A stretch of DNA of 37,347 bases from Paracoccus sp. Z118. GTDB lineage: Bacteria; Pseudomonadota; Alphaproteobacteria; Rhodobacterales; Rhodobacteraceae. Shown piece after piece: positions 18,309-27,166 of the stretch. Below the pieces are notes generated by a model. The model had not been told where the DNA came from, made no database searches, and saw only the letters and a program-made list of their open reading frames with translations. The stretch covers positions 1 through 37,347 of the forward strand of contig NZ_JAHQZU010000023.1 of the NCBI RefSeq assembly GCF_019061185.1, in the 5' to 3' direction. A program made the translations under genes and the position numbers. Positions within the stretch are counted from its first letter, which is position 1, and each line of letters starts with the position of its first letter.

Positions 18309-19310
18309 ATGAATTGTCTCGACCTCGCGCCCTCCGGCAGCCATCATGCGCTGATAATCGCCTCGAAAGGGGCCGCGCCGGCGCTGTCCGAGCAGCCGAA
18401 TCAGCCGCCCGGACCTGGACAAGTGCAGGTCCGGCTGCGGGCGGCGGCGCTGAATTTCGCCGACCTGTTGATGGTTGACGGACGGTATCAGGATACTCCG
18501 CCATACCCGTTCGTCCCCGGACTGGAAGGCGCGGGCGAGATCGAGGCGCTCGGCCCCGGCATCGCCCCCGCGCTCGGGCTGGCGGTCGGACAGCGCGTTG
18601 CGGTTGCGCAGCAGGGCACGCTCGCCGAGCGGGGGATTTTCGACGCAGGGAACTGCCTGCCGATCCCCGACACGCTCGGCTGGGAGGCGGCGGCGGGCTT
18701 TCCGATCGCCTACGGCACCTCGCATCTGGCGCTGACCTCGCGCGCGAACCTGCAAGCCGGCGAGACGCTGGCCGTCCTCGGCGCGGGCGGCGGGGTCGGG
18801 CTGACGGCGGTCGAGATCGGCGCCGCGATGGGCGCCCGCGTCATCGCCATCGCCCGCGGCGGCGAAAAGCTGGCCGCCGCGCGGGCGGCAGGCGCGGCCG
18901 AGACCATCGACAGCGACGCGGCCGGTGACCTGCGCGCCGCGCTGAAGGCGCTTGGCGGCTGCGATGTCGTCTATGATCCGGTCGGCGACGCGCCCGGCCT
19001 TGCCGCCTTCGGCGCGCTGCGGCCGGGCGGGCGCTTTCTGGTCATCGGCTTCGCGGGCGGCAAGCCGCCGGTGCTGCCGCTGAACCATGCGCTCGTCAAG
19101 AACATCGCGATCCACGGCTTCTACTGGGGCGGCTACCGCAGCCTCGATCCGGCGGCGCTGCGCGGCAGCCTGCTGGCGCTGTTCGGGATGCAGGCGCGGG
19201 GCCTGCTGCGCCCGCATGTCGGGGCGGTCCTGCCGCTGACGCAGGCGGCCGAGGCCTACGCGCTGCTCAAGGACCGCAAGGTCACGGGAAAAGTCGTCCT
19301 GACGATCTGA
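18309..19310 (+). CDS. NADPH:quinone oxidoreductase-family protein
   Basis: A 333-residue member of the medium-chain dehydrogenase superfamily, zinc-free quinone reductase branch. Seen: the N-terminal GroES-like part with AALNFADLLMVDGRYQ and PFVPGLEGAGEIEALG, then the cofactor fold LGAGGGVGLTAVEIGAAMGA. The Cys/His zinc ligands of true alcohol dehydrogenases are missing. It would reduce quinones or reactive enones with NADPH. ATG 18309 is placed at the start of family homology. Divergent from the XRE regulator, which may control it. Confidence 0.88.
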   Translation: MNCLDLAPSGSHHALIIASKGAAPALSEQPNQPPGPGQVQVRLRAAALNFADLLMVDGRYQDTPPYPFVPGLEGAGEIEALGPGIAPALGLAVGQRVAVAQQGTLAERGIFDAGNCLPIPDTLGWEAAAGFPIAYGTSHLALTSRANLQAGETLAVLGAGGGVGLTAVEIGAAMGARVIAIARGGEKLAAARAAGAAETIDSDAAGDLRAALKALGGCDVVYDPVGDAPGLAAFGALRPGGRFLVIGFAGGKPPVLPLNHALVKNIAIHGFYWGGYRSLDPAALRGSLLALFGMQARGLLRPHVGAVLPLTQAAEAYALLKDRKVTGKVVLTI

Positions 19311-19417
19311 AAACATCGTCAGCAGGGCCGATGAAAGGTTGAAACGAGGCCCCCCGCGCCTGATATTCGGGGACAACTGCGGCGCATCCGCAGACGATAC
19401 GCCAGAGGGAGCTTCAT

Positions 19418-20164
19418 ATGGCCGATTACAACGCATTCCCCCGCAGCGGCACCGCTGCCGCGCGCAGTGCCGCCATCGACGAGGGCCTGCGCAGCTACAT
19501 GAACAAGGTCTATTCGCTGATGAGCATCGGGATGCTCGTCACGGCGGTGACTGCGTTCGGGCTGAACCAACTGGCCATCGGCGCCGACGGCACCGCGACC
19601 GAACTGGGCCGCGCGATCTATTTCTCGCCCCTCAAATGGGTGCTGATGTTCCTGCCGCTGGTGATGGTCTTCGCCTTCGGCGCGGCGCTGAACCGCCTGT
19701 CCACCTCGGGCGCGACGCTGCTGTTCTACGCCTTCTCGGCGGCGATGGGCGCCTCGCTCAGCTGGATCTTCATCGCCTATACCAACATGTCGATCGTGCA
19801 GACCTTCGTGGCGACCGCCGCGGGTTTCGCGGGGCTGTCGATCTACGGCTACACCACCAAGCGCGACCTGACCGCCATGGGCAGGTTCCTGATGATGGGC
19901 CTGATCGGCCTGATCATCGCCTCGATCATCAACATCTTCATGGGCTCGGGCGCGATGCAGTTCGCCATCTCGACGCTCGGCGTGCTGATCTTCGCGGGGC
20001 TGACCGCCTACGACACGCAGCGGATCAAGAACACCTATCTGGAGCTGGCGGGCTCGGACAGCGAGTTCCTGGGCAAGACCGCCATCATGGGCGCGCTGAC
20101 CCTGTATCTCGACTTCCTGAACCTGTTCCTGTTCCTGCTCAGCTTCATGGGCCAGCGCGAGTGA
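19418..20164 (+). CDS. Bax inhibitor-1/YccA-family membrane protein
   Basis: A 248-residue integral membrane protein with about seven hydrophobic segments, of the BI-1/YccA/YbhL family. N-terminal IDEGLRSYMNKVYSLMSIGM and the late segments (AGLTAYDTQRIKNTYLE, LYLDFLNLFLFLLSFMG) are typical. Bacterial members are linked to protease modulation or ion handling, and the exact role is unclear. ATG 19418 has GAGGGAGC 6 bases upstream. A strong terminator follows. Confidence 0.92.
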   Translation: MADYNAFPRSGTAAARSAAIDEGLRSYMNKVYSLMSIGMLVTAVTAFGLNQLAIGADGTATELGRAIYFSPLKWVLMFLPLVMVFAFGAALNRLSTSGATLLFYAFSAAMGASLSWIFIAYTNMSIVQTFVATAAGFAGLSIYGYTTKRDLTAMGRFLMMGLIGLIIASIINIFMGSGAMQFAISTLGVLIFAGLTAYDTQRIKNTYLELAGSDSEFLGKTAIMGALTLYLDFLNLFLFLLSFMGQRE

Positions 20165-20189
20165 TCGCGGCCTGACCCGCAGAACGACG

Positions 20190-20220
20190 AAAGGGCCGGC
20201 ATCGCGCCGGCCCTTTTCTT
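20190..20220 (+). terminator. Intrinsic terminator after the Bax-inhibitor gene
   Basis: AAGGGCCGGC (20191-20200) pairs with GCCGGCCCTT (20206-20215) around a short loop, followed by TTCTT. It lies between the membrane-protein gene and the oppositely oriented tRNA, so it may serve both strands. Confidence 0.9.
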
Positions 20221-20297
20221 TGGCGACCCCGGAAGGAATCGAACCCTCAACCTGGCGATTAGAAGTCGCCTGCTCTATCCAGTTGAGCTACGGGGCC
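20221..20297 (-). tRNA. tRNA-Arg (anticodon TCT)
   Basis: On the minus strand the acceptor GGCCCCG (20297-20291) pairs with CGGGGTC (20231-20225). The anticodon stem GGCGA/TCGCC encloses CTTCTAA, giving anticodon TCT. The T-arm is GGTTCGATTCC, the discriminator is G and CCA is encoded (20223-20221). The acceptor stem matches that of tRNA-Arg(CCT) at 2086-2162. No mobile element abuts this one. Confidence 0.95.
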
Positions 20298-20347
20298 TTG
20301 CCGGCCGCTGATTAGCGACAAACCGCCCCCCGGCGCAAGCCGCGCGG

Positions 20348-20836
20348 TCACAGCGTCATCGTCATGAACAGGCTGTTGGGATCGGGGCCATAGTCCTCGA
20401 ACGGGCCGCATTCCACGAACCCCGCGCGGGCATAGAGCGCCCTCGCCGCCGCGAAGCTCGGCTGCACGCCGGTTTCCAGCGACACCCGCGAAAGCCCCTG
20501 CCCCCGCGCATGGTCCAGCAGCGCGGCCAGCATCAGCCGCGAAAACCCGCGCCCGCGATCCTCGGCCAGCACGTGCATCGACTTGATCTCGGCATGATCC
20601 GCCCCGATCCGCTTCAGCGCCCCCATCGCAACCGGGCGGCCCGCATCGCGCAGGACGAGGAAGGCGATTTCGGGCCGGGCCAGATCCTCGCGGGGCAGCA
20701 TGTGGATGGATTCGGGCGGCGTGTCCTCGTACATCGCCAGCGCGTGACGCTGGAACAGCACGTCCAGATCGCTGGAAAGCGGGCTTTCCTGCGTGATGGT
20801 GACGGCAGTGCCGGGCACGACTGCAGACTGGATCAT
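20348..20836 (-). CDS. GNAT-family N-acetyltransferase
   Basis: A 162-residue acetyl-CoA-dependent acetyltransferase. The acetyl-CoA binding motif is seen as EIKSMHVLAEDRGRGFSRLM, and AARALYARAGFVECGPFEDYG is the usual C-terminal substrate/CoA part. ATG 20836 is the only start consistent with the fold. It stands alone, between tRNA-Arg and the divergent PCMT-esterase gene. Substrate is unknown. Confidence 0.9.
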   Translation of the reverse strand: MIQSAVVPGTAVTITQESPLSSDLDVLFQRHALAMYEDTPPESIHMLPREDLARPEIAFLVLRDAGRPVAMGALKRIGADHAEIKSMHVLAEDRGRGFSRLMLAALLDHARGQGLSRVSLETGVQPSFAAARALYARAGFVECGPFEDYGPDPNSLFMTMTL

Positions 20837-21012
20837 GGTTCACGCCCCGCCCGGAACTTCGCGGCCTCCGGCATCTTGGCGCAGAGGGCCGTCAATCGCG
20901 CAGCCTCTGCCACGGCCCCAACCGTCACGCAAGCCGCAAGCGGCCCGCCAGCCCACGGGGCCGGTGAATCGCCGCCCGCCCCGTGCTACACTCACCGCCG
21001 AGGGAGGCGGCG

Positions 21013-22974
21013 ATGCCTGACCGCATGACGGAACGCCACCGGATGGTGGCCACGCAGATCGAAGGGCGCGGCGTCCGCGACCCGCGCGTGCTGGACGCGA
21101 TGCGCGAGGTTCCGCGCGAGGCGTTCGTGGACCCGGCCCACGCGCCGCAAGCCTATGCCGACCGCCCCCTGCCGATCGGCGAGGGGCAGACCATCTCGCA
21201 ACCCTATATCGTGGCGCTGATGCTGGAGGCGGCCGGGATCGGGCCGCGTGACCGCGTGCTGGAGGTCGGGGCGGGTTCGGGCTACGCCGCCGCGGTCGCC
21301 AGCCGCATGGCCGCAGAGGTCCGCGCGGTCGAGCGGATCGGGCCGCTGGCCGAGGCCGCGCGGGAACGGCTGACGGGGCTGGGCTACGACAACGTGGACA
21401 TCCGCCACGACGACGGCTCGAACGGCTGGCCCGAGGGCGGGCAGTTCGACGCGATCCTCGTCGCCGCCGCCGGGCCGGGGATACCGGATGCGCTGCGCGG
21501 GCAGCTCGCCCCCGGCGGTCGGCTCGTCATGCCGGTGGGTCAGCGCGGCGGGGCGCAACGGCTCGTGCGGCTGCGGCGAACGGATACGGGGTTCGAGCGC
21601 GACGATCTGGGCGGCGTTGCCTTCGTTCCCCTGATCGGCGCGGGCGGTTTCGCCGATCCCGCAGCGCCGCGCCCCGCGCCGACCGGCCAGGCAGCCGCCA
21701 TCGCCCGCATCGCCGAGCCCTTCGCCGGGATCGACGACGACTTCGCGGCGCTGTTCGACCGGTTCGCGGATCGCCGGGTGATCCTGCTCGGCGAGGCGAG
21801 CCACGGCACGGCGGAGTTCTATCGCGCCCGCGCCGCCATCACCCGGCGGCTGGTGAGCCGCCACGGCTTCGGCATCATCGCCTGCGAGGCTGACTGGCCC
21901 GACATGGCCGTGCTGGACCGCCGCATCCGCCAGCGGCCCGGCCCCCTCCCGGCCGAACCCCCTTTTCAGCGCTTCCCCCGCTGGATGTGGCGCAACACCG
22001 AATTCGCCGCGCTGGTCGAGTGGCTGCGGCACGAGAACGCGGGCCGGGAACCCGAGGATCGCGCGGCGCTTTACGGGCTGGATCTCTACAGTCTCGGGGC
22101 GTCCATCGACGCGGTGCTGGGTTATCTCGACCGGCACGACCCGGAAGCGGCCCGGATCGCCCGCGACCGCTATGGCTGCCTGACGCCCTGGGCCGACGAG
22201 CCCGCCCATTACGGCAGCGCGGTGCTGCGCCGGCGCTACGACAGCTGCGAGCAGGCGGTGGCCCTGCAATGCCGCGAGATCCTGCAACGCGGCATCGACG
22301 GCGACCCCGACAGCTATCTGGACGCCGCCCAGAACGCCCGCCTCGTCAGCGCGGCCGAGCGTTATTACCGCGTCATGTATCAGGGGGGCGCCGCCTCGTG
22401 GAACCTGCGCGACCGGCACATGCTCGAGACGCTGGAGCGGATACTGGCGGCGCGCGGCCCGAATGCGCGGGCCGTCGTCTGGGCCCATAACTCGCATATC
22501 GGCGACGCGCGGGCGACGGCCATGGGGCGCGACCGGGGCGAGCTGAACCTCGGCCAGCTCTGCCGCGAGCGCTTCGGCGACGAGGCCGCGCTGATCGGCT
22601 TCGGGACCGGCGCGGGCACCGTCGCAGCGGCGGACGACTGGGGGGCCGAGATGGAGGTGATGGACATCCGCCCGCCGCTGCCCGGCAGCTGGGAGGCCCT
22701 GTGCCGCGAGACCGGCATCCCCCGCTTCGTCGCCGATCTCGCCCGCGCGGAGCGATTGCCGGGCGACCTGATCGAGCGCTTCATCGGCGTGATCTACCGC
22801 CCTGAAAGCGAGCGGGCGAGCCACTACATGGAGGCCGACCTGCCCCGCCAGTTCGATGCCTGGGTCTGGTTCGACCGCAGCTCGGCGCTTGAGCCGACCT
22901 CGCATGGCGGCGACGCGGACCCGGCGGCGAGGGCGGACCCCGAGGATGCGGAGACCTATCCGACAGGGCTGTGA
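21013..22974 (+). CDS. Fusion: protein-L-isoaspartate methyltransferase + erythromycin-esterase-like domain
   Basis: A 653-residue two-domain protein. Residues about 1-215 are a PCMT-type SAM methyltransferase (GEGQTISQPYIVALMLEA, then VLEVGAGSGYAAAVASRMAA), which repairs isoaspartyl residues. Residues about 240-630 belong to the erythromycin-esterase/EreA-like superfamily (VILLGEASHGTAEFYRARAA, CEADWPDMAVLDRRI, WAHNSHIGDA). Active-site His and Glu candidates lie in GEASHG and CEADWP. There is no stop or frameshift between the domains. Start ATG 21013 follows GAGGGAGGCGG. The second domain need not act on macrolides, as many members have unknown hydrolase roles. A near-perfect palindrome lies 30 bp past the stop. 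Confidence 0.92.
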   Translation: MPDRMTERHRMVATQIEGRGVRDPRVLDAMREVPREAFVDPAHAPQAYADRPLPIGEGQTISQPYIVALMLEAAGIGPRDRVLEVGAGSGYAAAVASRMAAEVRAVERIGPLAEAARERLTGLGYDNVDIRHDDGSNGWPEGGQFDAILVAAAGPGIPDALRGQLAPGGRLVMPVGQRGGAQRLVRLRRTDTGFERDDLGGVAFVPLIGAGGFADPAAPRPAPTGQAAAIARIAEPFAGIDDDFAALFDRFADRRVILLGEASHGTAEFYRARAAITRRLVSRHGFGIIACEADWPDMAVLDRRIRQRPGPLPAEPPFQRFPRWMWRNTEFAALVEWLRHENAGREPEDRAALYGLDLYSLGASIDAVLGYLDRHDPEAARIARDRYGCLTPWADEPAHYGSAVLRRRYDSCEQAVALQCREILQRGIDGDPDSYLDAAQNARLVSAAERYYRVMYQGGAASWNLRDRHMLETLERILAARGPNARAVVWAHNSHIGDARATAMGRDRGELNLGQLCRERFGDEAALIGFGTGAGTVAAADDWGAEMEVMDIRPPLPGSWEALCRETGIPRFVADLARAERLPGDLIERFIGVIYRPESERASHYMEADLPRQFDAWVWFDRSSALEPTSHGGDADPAARADPEDAETYPTGL

Positions 22975-23004
22975 CCGGGTCCGGGCGGGGCCGCGCGTGG
23001 TCTG

Positions 23005-23034
23005 AAGGAACATCGGCATATGCCGACGTTCCTT
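23005..23034. terminator. 30-bp near-perfect palindrome between convergent genes
   Basis: AAGGAAC, TCGGCA and their complements TGCCGA and GTTCCTT form a 30-bp palindrome with a single mismatched pair. It sits between the plus-strand PCMT fusion and the minus-strand dioxygenase fusion, fitting a two-way terminator. It is also symmetric enough to be a protein-binding site. Confidence 0.6.
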
Positions 23035-23148
23035 GGCGGCATTGACTGGAATAGCGGCATCCGGCTGACCCGCCGCCCCGTTGCGGCAACATCGTCAGCT
23101 GCACGGCGGGACCCCACGCTGGCAATCGCCAGCATTCGCGTCCGGCAA

Positions 23149-24669
23149 TCAGCTCGCGATCCAGTCTTTGGCGATGTCGAGATCCTCCGCCGCAAGCTCG
23201 TGCCCGGCGGGGATCACCCGCGCATCCAGATCGGCGCCCGCAGCCCTCAGCGAGGCTTCCAGCGGCGGCGCGAGTCGCCCGTAAGGATCGCGGGCGCCGG
23301 TCAGCAGCAGGACGCGCGTGCCGGTCAGGTCGGGCTTCGGCGGGTTCTCCAGCACTTCGATCCCGCGCAAGAGGACGGCGCAGGCGATGACGCCCGGATG
23401 CAGCCGCAGGATCGCGCCCAGCAGGTTGGCGCCGTTGGAATAGCCCACATACGTCATCCGCGCCGGGTCGAGGCCGTAGCCCCGGACGGCATCCTCGATG
23501 AAACCGGCGAAGGCCGCGGCTTCGGCGCGGATGTCCTGCTGATCGTAGGTCACGGCGTCGATGCGGCGGAACCAGCGGGAAATTCCCTCCTCGGTCGATC
23601 GGCCGCGCACCCCCAGCAAAGTCGCCCGAGGGTTCAGCCGCGCGGCGAGCGGCATCAGGTCGGCCTCGTTGCCGACTGTTCCATGCAGCAGCACCATCAC
23701 CGTCCCGTCGGGATCGTCGGGACGGTGGAAACGGTGGACGAAGGGCAGATCGCGCATCGGCATCCTTTCCTCGCCCGGCCGGGCGAATTGCGGCAGCATC
23801 ACGCGCAGGTCCGCGGCGCGGGCGGCGTCATGCGGCGGGATCATCAGGGTCTCGCCCAGATGATCCGGCTGCTCATCCACGGTGAAGCCCGGCCGGTCCG
23901 TTGCATATTCAAACAGCGTGCCCGCCGGCTCGCGGACATAGAGCGACAGGAAATACTTGCGGTCATGGACGCTGGTCGCCCCCTCGGCGCCGCGCAGGTC
24001 CAGCCGCATCCGCTGCACGGCCTCCGCATCCGGGGCGCGGAAGGCCACGTGGTCGATCACCCCGGTGCCGGGGCCGCCCGTGACGAAACCGGCCGACTGG
24101 CGCAGGTCGATGACGTCGCTGTCCGACTGCATCCGGGTGAAGGGGCCATCCCGCAGCGCCACGCGATAGCCGAAGCGTTCCGCGAAACCGGCGGTCGCGG
24201 CGGCATCCTCGGTCAGGATCGTGACCGAGCGGATACGCGTGGGGGCGTTCGCGTCCGGCAGAGGCGCGGCGGCGGGCAGGTCCGCGCCCACCAACTTGAC
24301 GATGATCCCGTCCGGGTCGCGCAGGCGCAGCACCGGCTCGCCCAGTTCGCGCGCGGGGCCGGTGACGGGCACTCCCGCCGTCATGGCGCGTTGCAGCCAC
24401 TCGCCGATGCTGGCGTGCGGGATGGCGAGGGCGATCTCGCTGGCCTGGCCCAGCCCCACGCGGCCGAGCGCGCCGTCCTGCCAGACCAGAAAGGTGACGA
24501 GCGATCCGGGGCTGCCCAGCCGGTCGCCATAGAACAGGTGCAACTGCTCGGCATCCTCGAACCCGCCGGTCTGCTTGACCAGCCGCAGGCCAAGGAAGCC
24601 CGCGTAGAAATCGACGTTGCGCTGGACGTTGCCACTGATCGCGGTGACGTGGTGGATGCCAGAGGTCAT
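23149..24669 (-). CDS. Fusion: ring-cleaving dioxygenase (MhqO-like) + carboxylesterase (MhqD-like)
   Basis: A 506-residue fusion. The first about 310 residues are a vicinal-oxygen-chelate dioxygenase, starting TSGIHHVTAISGNVQRNVDF and with later TGVIDHVAFRAPDAEAV; metal His at HHVTA and DHVAF are visible, and Glu in LFEYATD. Residues about 315-506 are an alpha/beta hydrolase of the phospholipase/carboxylesterase type (VLLHGTVGNEADL, nucleophile TYVGYSNGANLLGA, acid GARDPYG, base AGHEL). In Bacillus, MhqO and MhqD are separate proteins for quinone resistance, so the fusion fits one job. ATG 24669 (MTSGIHH) is used instead of an ATG 5 codons earlier. The pirin gene precedes it by 45 bp. Confidence 0.92.
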   Translation of the reverse strand: MTSGIHHVTAISGNVQRNVDFYAGFLGLRLVKQTGGFEDAEQLHLFYGDRLGSPGSLVTFLVWQDGALGRVGLGQASEIALAIPHASIGEWLQRAMTAGVPVTGPARELGEPVLRLRDPDGIIVKLVGADLPAAAPLPDANAPTRIRSVTILTEDAAATAGFAERFGYRVALRDGPFTRMQSDSDVIDLRQSAGFVTGGPGTGVIDHVAFRAPDAEAVQRMRLDLRGAEGATSVHDRKYFLSLYVREPAGTLFEYATDRPGFTVDEQPDHLGETLMIPPHDAARAADLRVMLPQFARPGEERMPMRDLPFVHRFHRPDDPDGTVMVLLHGTVGNEADLMPLAARLNPRATLLGVRGRSTEEGISRWFRRIDAVTYDQQDIRAEAAAFAGFIEDAVRGYGLDPARMTYVGYSNGANLLGAILRLHPGVIACAVLLRGIEVLENPPKPDLTGTRVLLLTGARDPYGRLAPPLEASLRAAGADLDARVIPAGHELAAEDLDIAKDWIAS

Positions 24670-24714
24670 GGGTCGCTCCATCACGTTCCGGGGACTTCGG
24701 CCCCGCGTCGATCC

Positions 24715-25677
24715 CTACGGATAGAACACCCCGCCGAGCGCCCGGCGCGGCTTGGTGTTCGTTTCGGGCAGCGGGATGAAATCCGTCTCGTCGCCCGGCA
24801 CGGTCTCGAACCGGCCGCGGCGCCATTCCTCCTGCGCCTGCTCGATCCGCTCCTTTCGCGAGGACACGAAGTTCCACCAGATCCAGCGCGGGCCGTCCAT
24901 CGGCTCGCCGCCGAACAGCATGACGCGGGCCTCGCCGACGGCGCGGATGACGATCTGGTCGCCGGGCCGCAGGACCAGCAGGTTGGCCGCCGGAAAGACC
25001 TGACCGGCCACGTCGAGCTCGCCCGAGATGGTATAGAGCGCGCGTTCGGTGACCGAAGGCTCGATCGCGAGACTGGCACCGGGGGCGAGCCGGATATCGG
25101 CGTAAAGCGTCTCGGACGGCGTGGCGAGCGGCGATCTGGCCCCGAACGCCTCGCCCGCGATGAGCCGGGCCGTCATGCCGTGATCCTCGATCACCGGCAG
25201 CGCCTCGGCCCCGTGATGGACGAAGCCGGGATCGCTTTCCTCCTGCGCCTCGGGCAGCGCCACCCAGGTCTGGATGCCGAAGAGCCGCTGGCCGGTGCGG
25301 AGGCGTTCCTCGTCCGTCCGCTCGGAATGGACGATGCCCCGGCCCGCCTGCATCCAGTTGACCGCCCCCGGCTCGATCTCGCGGTCGGTGCCGAGACTGT
25401 CGCGGTGCCGGATGCGGCCGTCGAACAGGTAGGTGACGGTGGCGAGGTTGATATGCGGATGCGGGCGCACGTCGATGCCCTCATCGGTCAGGAACTCGGC
25501 CGGGCCCATCTGGTCGAAGAAGATGAACGGACCGACCATCTGCCGCTTGGTGGACGGCAGCGCGCGGCGCACCTCCATCCCGCCCAGATCGACGGCGCGG
25601 GGAATGATCAGCTTTTCGATGGCGTCCACGGTGGTCGGCACGCCGAGGGTCGGGTCGGGGCAAGGGCTCCAGCTCAT
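24715..25677 (-). CDS. Pirin-family protein
   Basis: A 320-residue bicupin protein. The metal-binding cupin has HPHINLATVTYLFDG and the block MQAGRGIVHSERT, where His and Glu bind iron. Bacterial pirins of this kind can act as quercetin 2,3-dioxygenases or redox sensors. A C-terminal second cupin is present (ISGELDVAGQVFPAANLLVL). It lies in one minus-strand run with the dioxygenase fusion downstream and the acetyltransferase remnant and hydroquinone reductase upstream. Confidence 0.93.
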   Translation of the reverse strand: MSWSPCPDPTLGVPTTVDAIEKLIIPRAVDLGGMEVRRALPSTKRQMVGPFIFFDQMGPAEFLTDEGIDVRPHPHINLATVTYLFDGRIRHRDSLGTDREIEPGAVNWMQAGRGIVHSERTDEERLRTGQRLFGIQTWVALPEAQEESDPGFVHHGAEALPVIEDHGMTARLIAGEAFGARSPLATPSETLYADIRLAPGASLAIEPSVTERALYTISGELDVAGQVFPAANLLVLRPGDQIVIRAVGEARVMLFGGEPMDGPRWIWWNFVSSRKERIEQAQEEWRRGRFETVPGDETDFIPLPETNTKPRRALGGVFYP

Positions 25678-25690
25678 CGTCGTCTCCTGT

Positions 25691-25996
25691 TCAGCGTTTC
25701 AGCACATCGTGCCATTCGGGATGGCGCTGGAACTGCGCCTTAGCGAACGGGCAGAGCGGGACGATGGAACGCCCCCCGGCCCGCGCATCCTCGACCGCCC
25801 GGCGCACGAGCGCCTGTCCCACCTAGCTGCCGCGCATCGCACCCGGCACCTCGGTGTGATCGATGATGATCATGGAGTCGCCCGCTCGGGAATAGGTCAG
25901 CTCGGCCTCGGCGCCGTCCAGATGCACGACATAGCGGCCCTTGCTGTCGCCTTCCTCGCGCTGGATGGCAAGGCCGTTTGAAGTCGGGCTGGTCAT
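25691..25996 (-). pseudogene. Small GNAT (YjdJ-like) acetyltransferase broken by TAG
   Basis: From ATG 25996 (after GAGAGGG) the frame encodes a compact N-acetyltransferase of about 100 residues. AELTYSRAGDSMIIIDHTEV and PGAMRGS lead into VGQALVRRAVEDARAGG and IVPLCPFAKAQFQRHPEW, ending at TGA 25693-25691. At 25825-25823, codon 58, it has TAG in the AcCoA-binding loop between RGS and VGQALV. A single CAG-to-TAG change (Gln) explains it. All later codons keep the family pattern, so the break is recent. Its place between pirin and hydroquinone reductase genes suggests it belonged to the same cluster. Confidence 0.85.
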
Positions 25997-26159
25997 GGGC
26001 ATCCCTCTCGCTGGCGGCTCATCCACCTGGGAAACTCCGGCCGGGTCATTCCGGTTCTGCGGCGTTCTTCGGCTGTCCTGCGATGCCCGGACGCCCCCGT
26101 TCAGGCGGACCCGCATCCTGCCGGCGGAAAGCCTGAAGATCATGCCGCCCGCCGGTCCC

Positions 26160-27134
26160 TCACCCCCGCCCGTGCGGTTCGGTCCAGTCGATCACCGGGT
26201 TGATCGGGATGATCCCATAGGGGTTGATCGTCGGATGGCTGCAGTAATAGTGCCGGACGATGTGGTCGAAATGGACGGTCCCGGCCACGCCGGGGAACTG
26301 GTAGAGCTCGCGCGTCCAGCCCCAGAGATTGGGGTAGTCGCGCAGCCACCGGCGGTTGCATTTGAAATGCGTGTGATATACCAGATCGAACCGCACCGCC
26401 GTCGTGAACAGCCGCCAGTCCGCTTCCGTCAGCCGGTCGCCGGTCAGATAGCGGTTCCGCGACAGCAGCTCCTCCAGCCAGTCGAGACTGTCGAACAGCG
26501 GGTGGATCGCCTCGTCATAGGCTTCCTGCGTGGTGGCGAAGCCGGCCTTGTAAACGCCGTTGTTCACGGTGTCGTAGATGCGCGCGTTGAGCGTGTCGCA
26601 CTGCTCGCGCAGCGCCGGGGGCCAGTAGTCGTCGTCGTTGCCGGTGATCCCGTCGAAGGCGGAGTTGAGCATCCGCAGGATCTCGGCGCTTTCGTTCGAG
26701 ACGATGGTGCCCCGCGCCTTGTCCCACAGCACCGGCACCGTCACCCGACCCGAGGCGCGGGGATCGGCGCGCAGGTAGATGTCGCGCAGGAACCGCTCGC
26801 CGAACAGCGTGTCGCCGGTTGCGCCGGGAAAGTCGGTGCGGAACTCCCACCCTTCGGACAGCATGTCGGGATGGACGGCGGAAACCGAGATATGGTCCTC
26901 CAGCCCCTTGATCGCCCGCAGGATCAGCGTGCGATGCGCCCAGGGACAGGCATAGCTGACATAGAGATGATAGCGCCCGCTTTCGGCCGCGAACCCGCCT
27001 TCGCCCGATGGCCCGGCCGAGCCGTCCGCCGTGATCCAGTTGCGCCATCGGGTGATCGTGCGCTCGAACCGCCCGCCGGTGCTGCCGGTGTCATACCAGC
27101 TGTCCTGCCACTTCCCGTCCACGAGCAGTCCCAT
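26160..27134 (-). CDS. yqjG: Glutathionyl-hydroquinone reductase (YqjG/GST Xi class)
   Basis: A 324-residue enzyme that reduces glutathionyl-hydroquinones. The catalytic cysteine lies in SYACPWAHRTLI near residue 65. Further class-specific stretches are SAVHPDMLSEGWEF, VPVLWDKARGTIVSNESAEI and RLFTTAVRFDLVYHTHFKCN. The end INPYGIIPINPVIDWTEPHGR is also typical. ATG 27134 (MGLLVDGKW) is preferred to the ATG two codons upstream. It heads a minus-strand cluster of quinone-related genes down to 23149. Confidence 0.95.
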   Translation of the reverse strand: MGLLVDGKWQDSWYDTGSTGGRFERTITRWRNWITADGSAGPSGEGGFAAESGRYHLYVSYACPWAHRTLILRAIKGLEDHISVSAVHPDMLSEGWEFRTDFPGATGDTLFGERFLRDIYLRADPRASGRVTVPVLWDKARGTIVSNESAEILRMLNSAFDGITGNDDDYWPPALREQCDTLNARIYDTVNNGVYKAGFATTQEAYDEAIHPLFDSLDWLEELLSRNRYLTGDRLTEADWRLFTTAVRFDLVYHTHFKCNRRWLRDYPNLWGWTRELYQFPGVAGTVHFDHIVRHYYCSHPTINPYGIIPINPVIDWTEPHGRG

Positions 27135-27166
27135 CTGCAACCCTCCATCCTGTCGGATAATGACGT

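Noticed and set aside
23020..25743. A 907-codon plus-strand frame across the dioxygenase and pirin region
   Set aside because: Opposite-strand frames of two clearly recognised minus-strand proteins explain it; its Arg/Gly/His-rich product has no domain.
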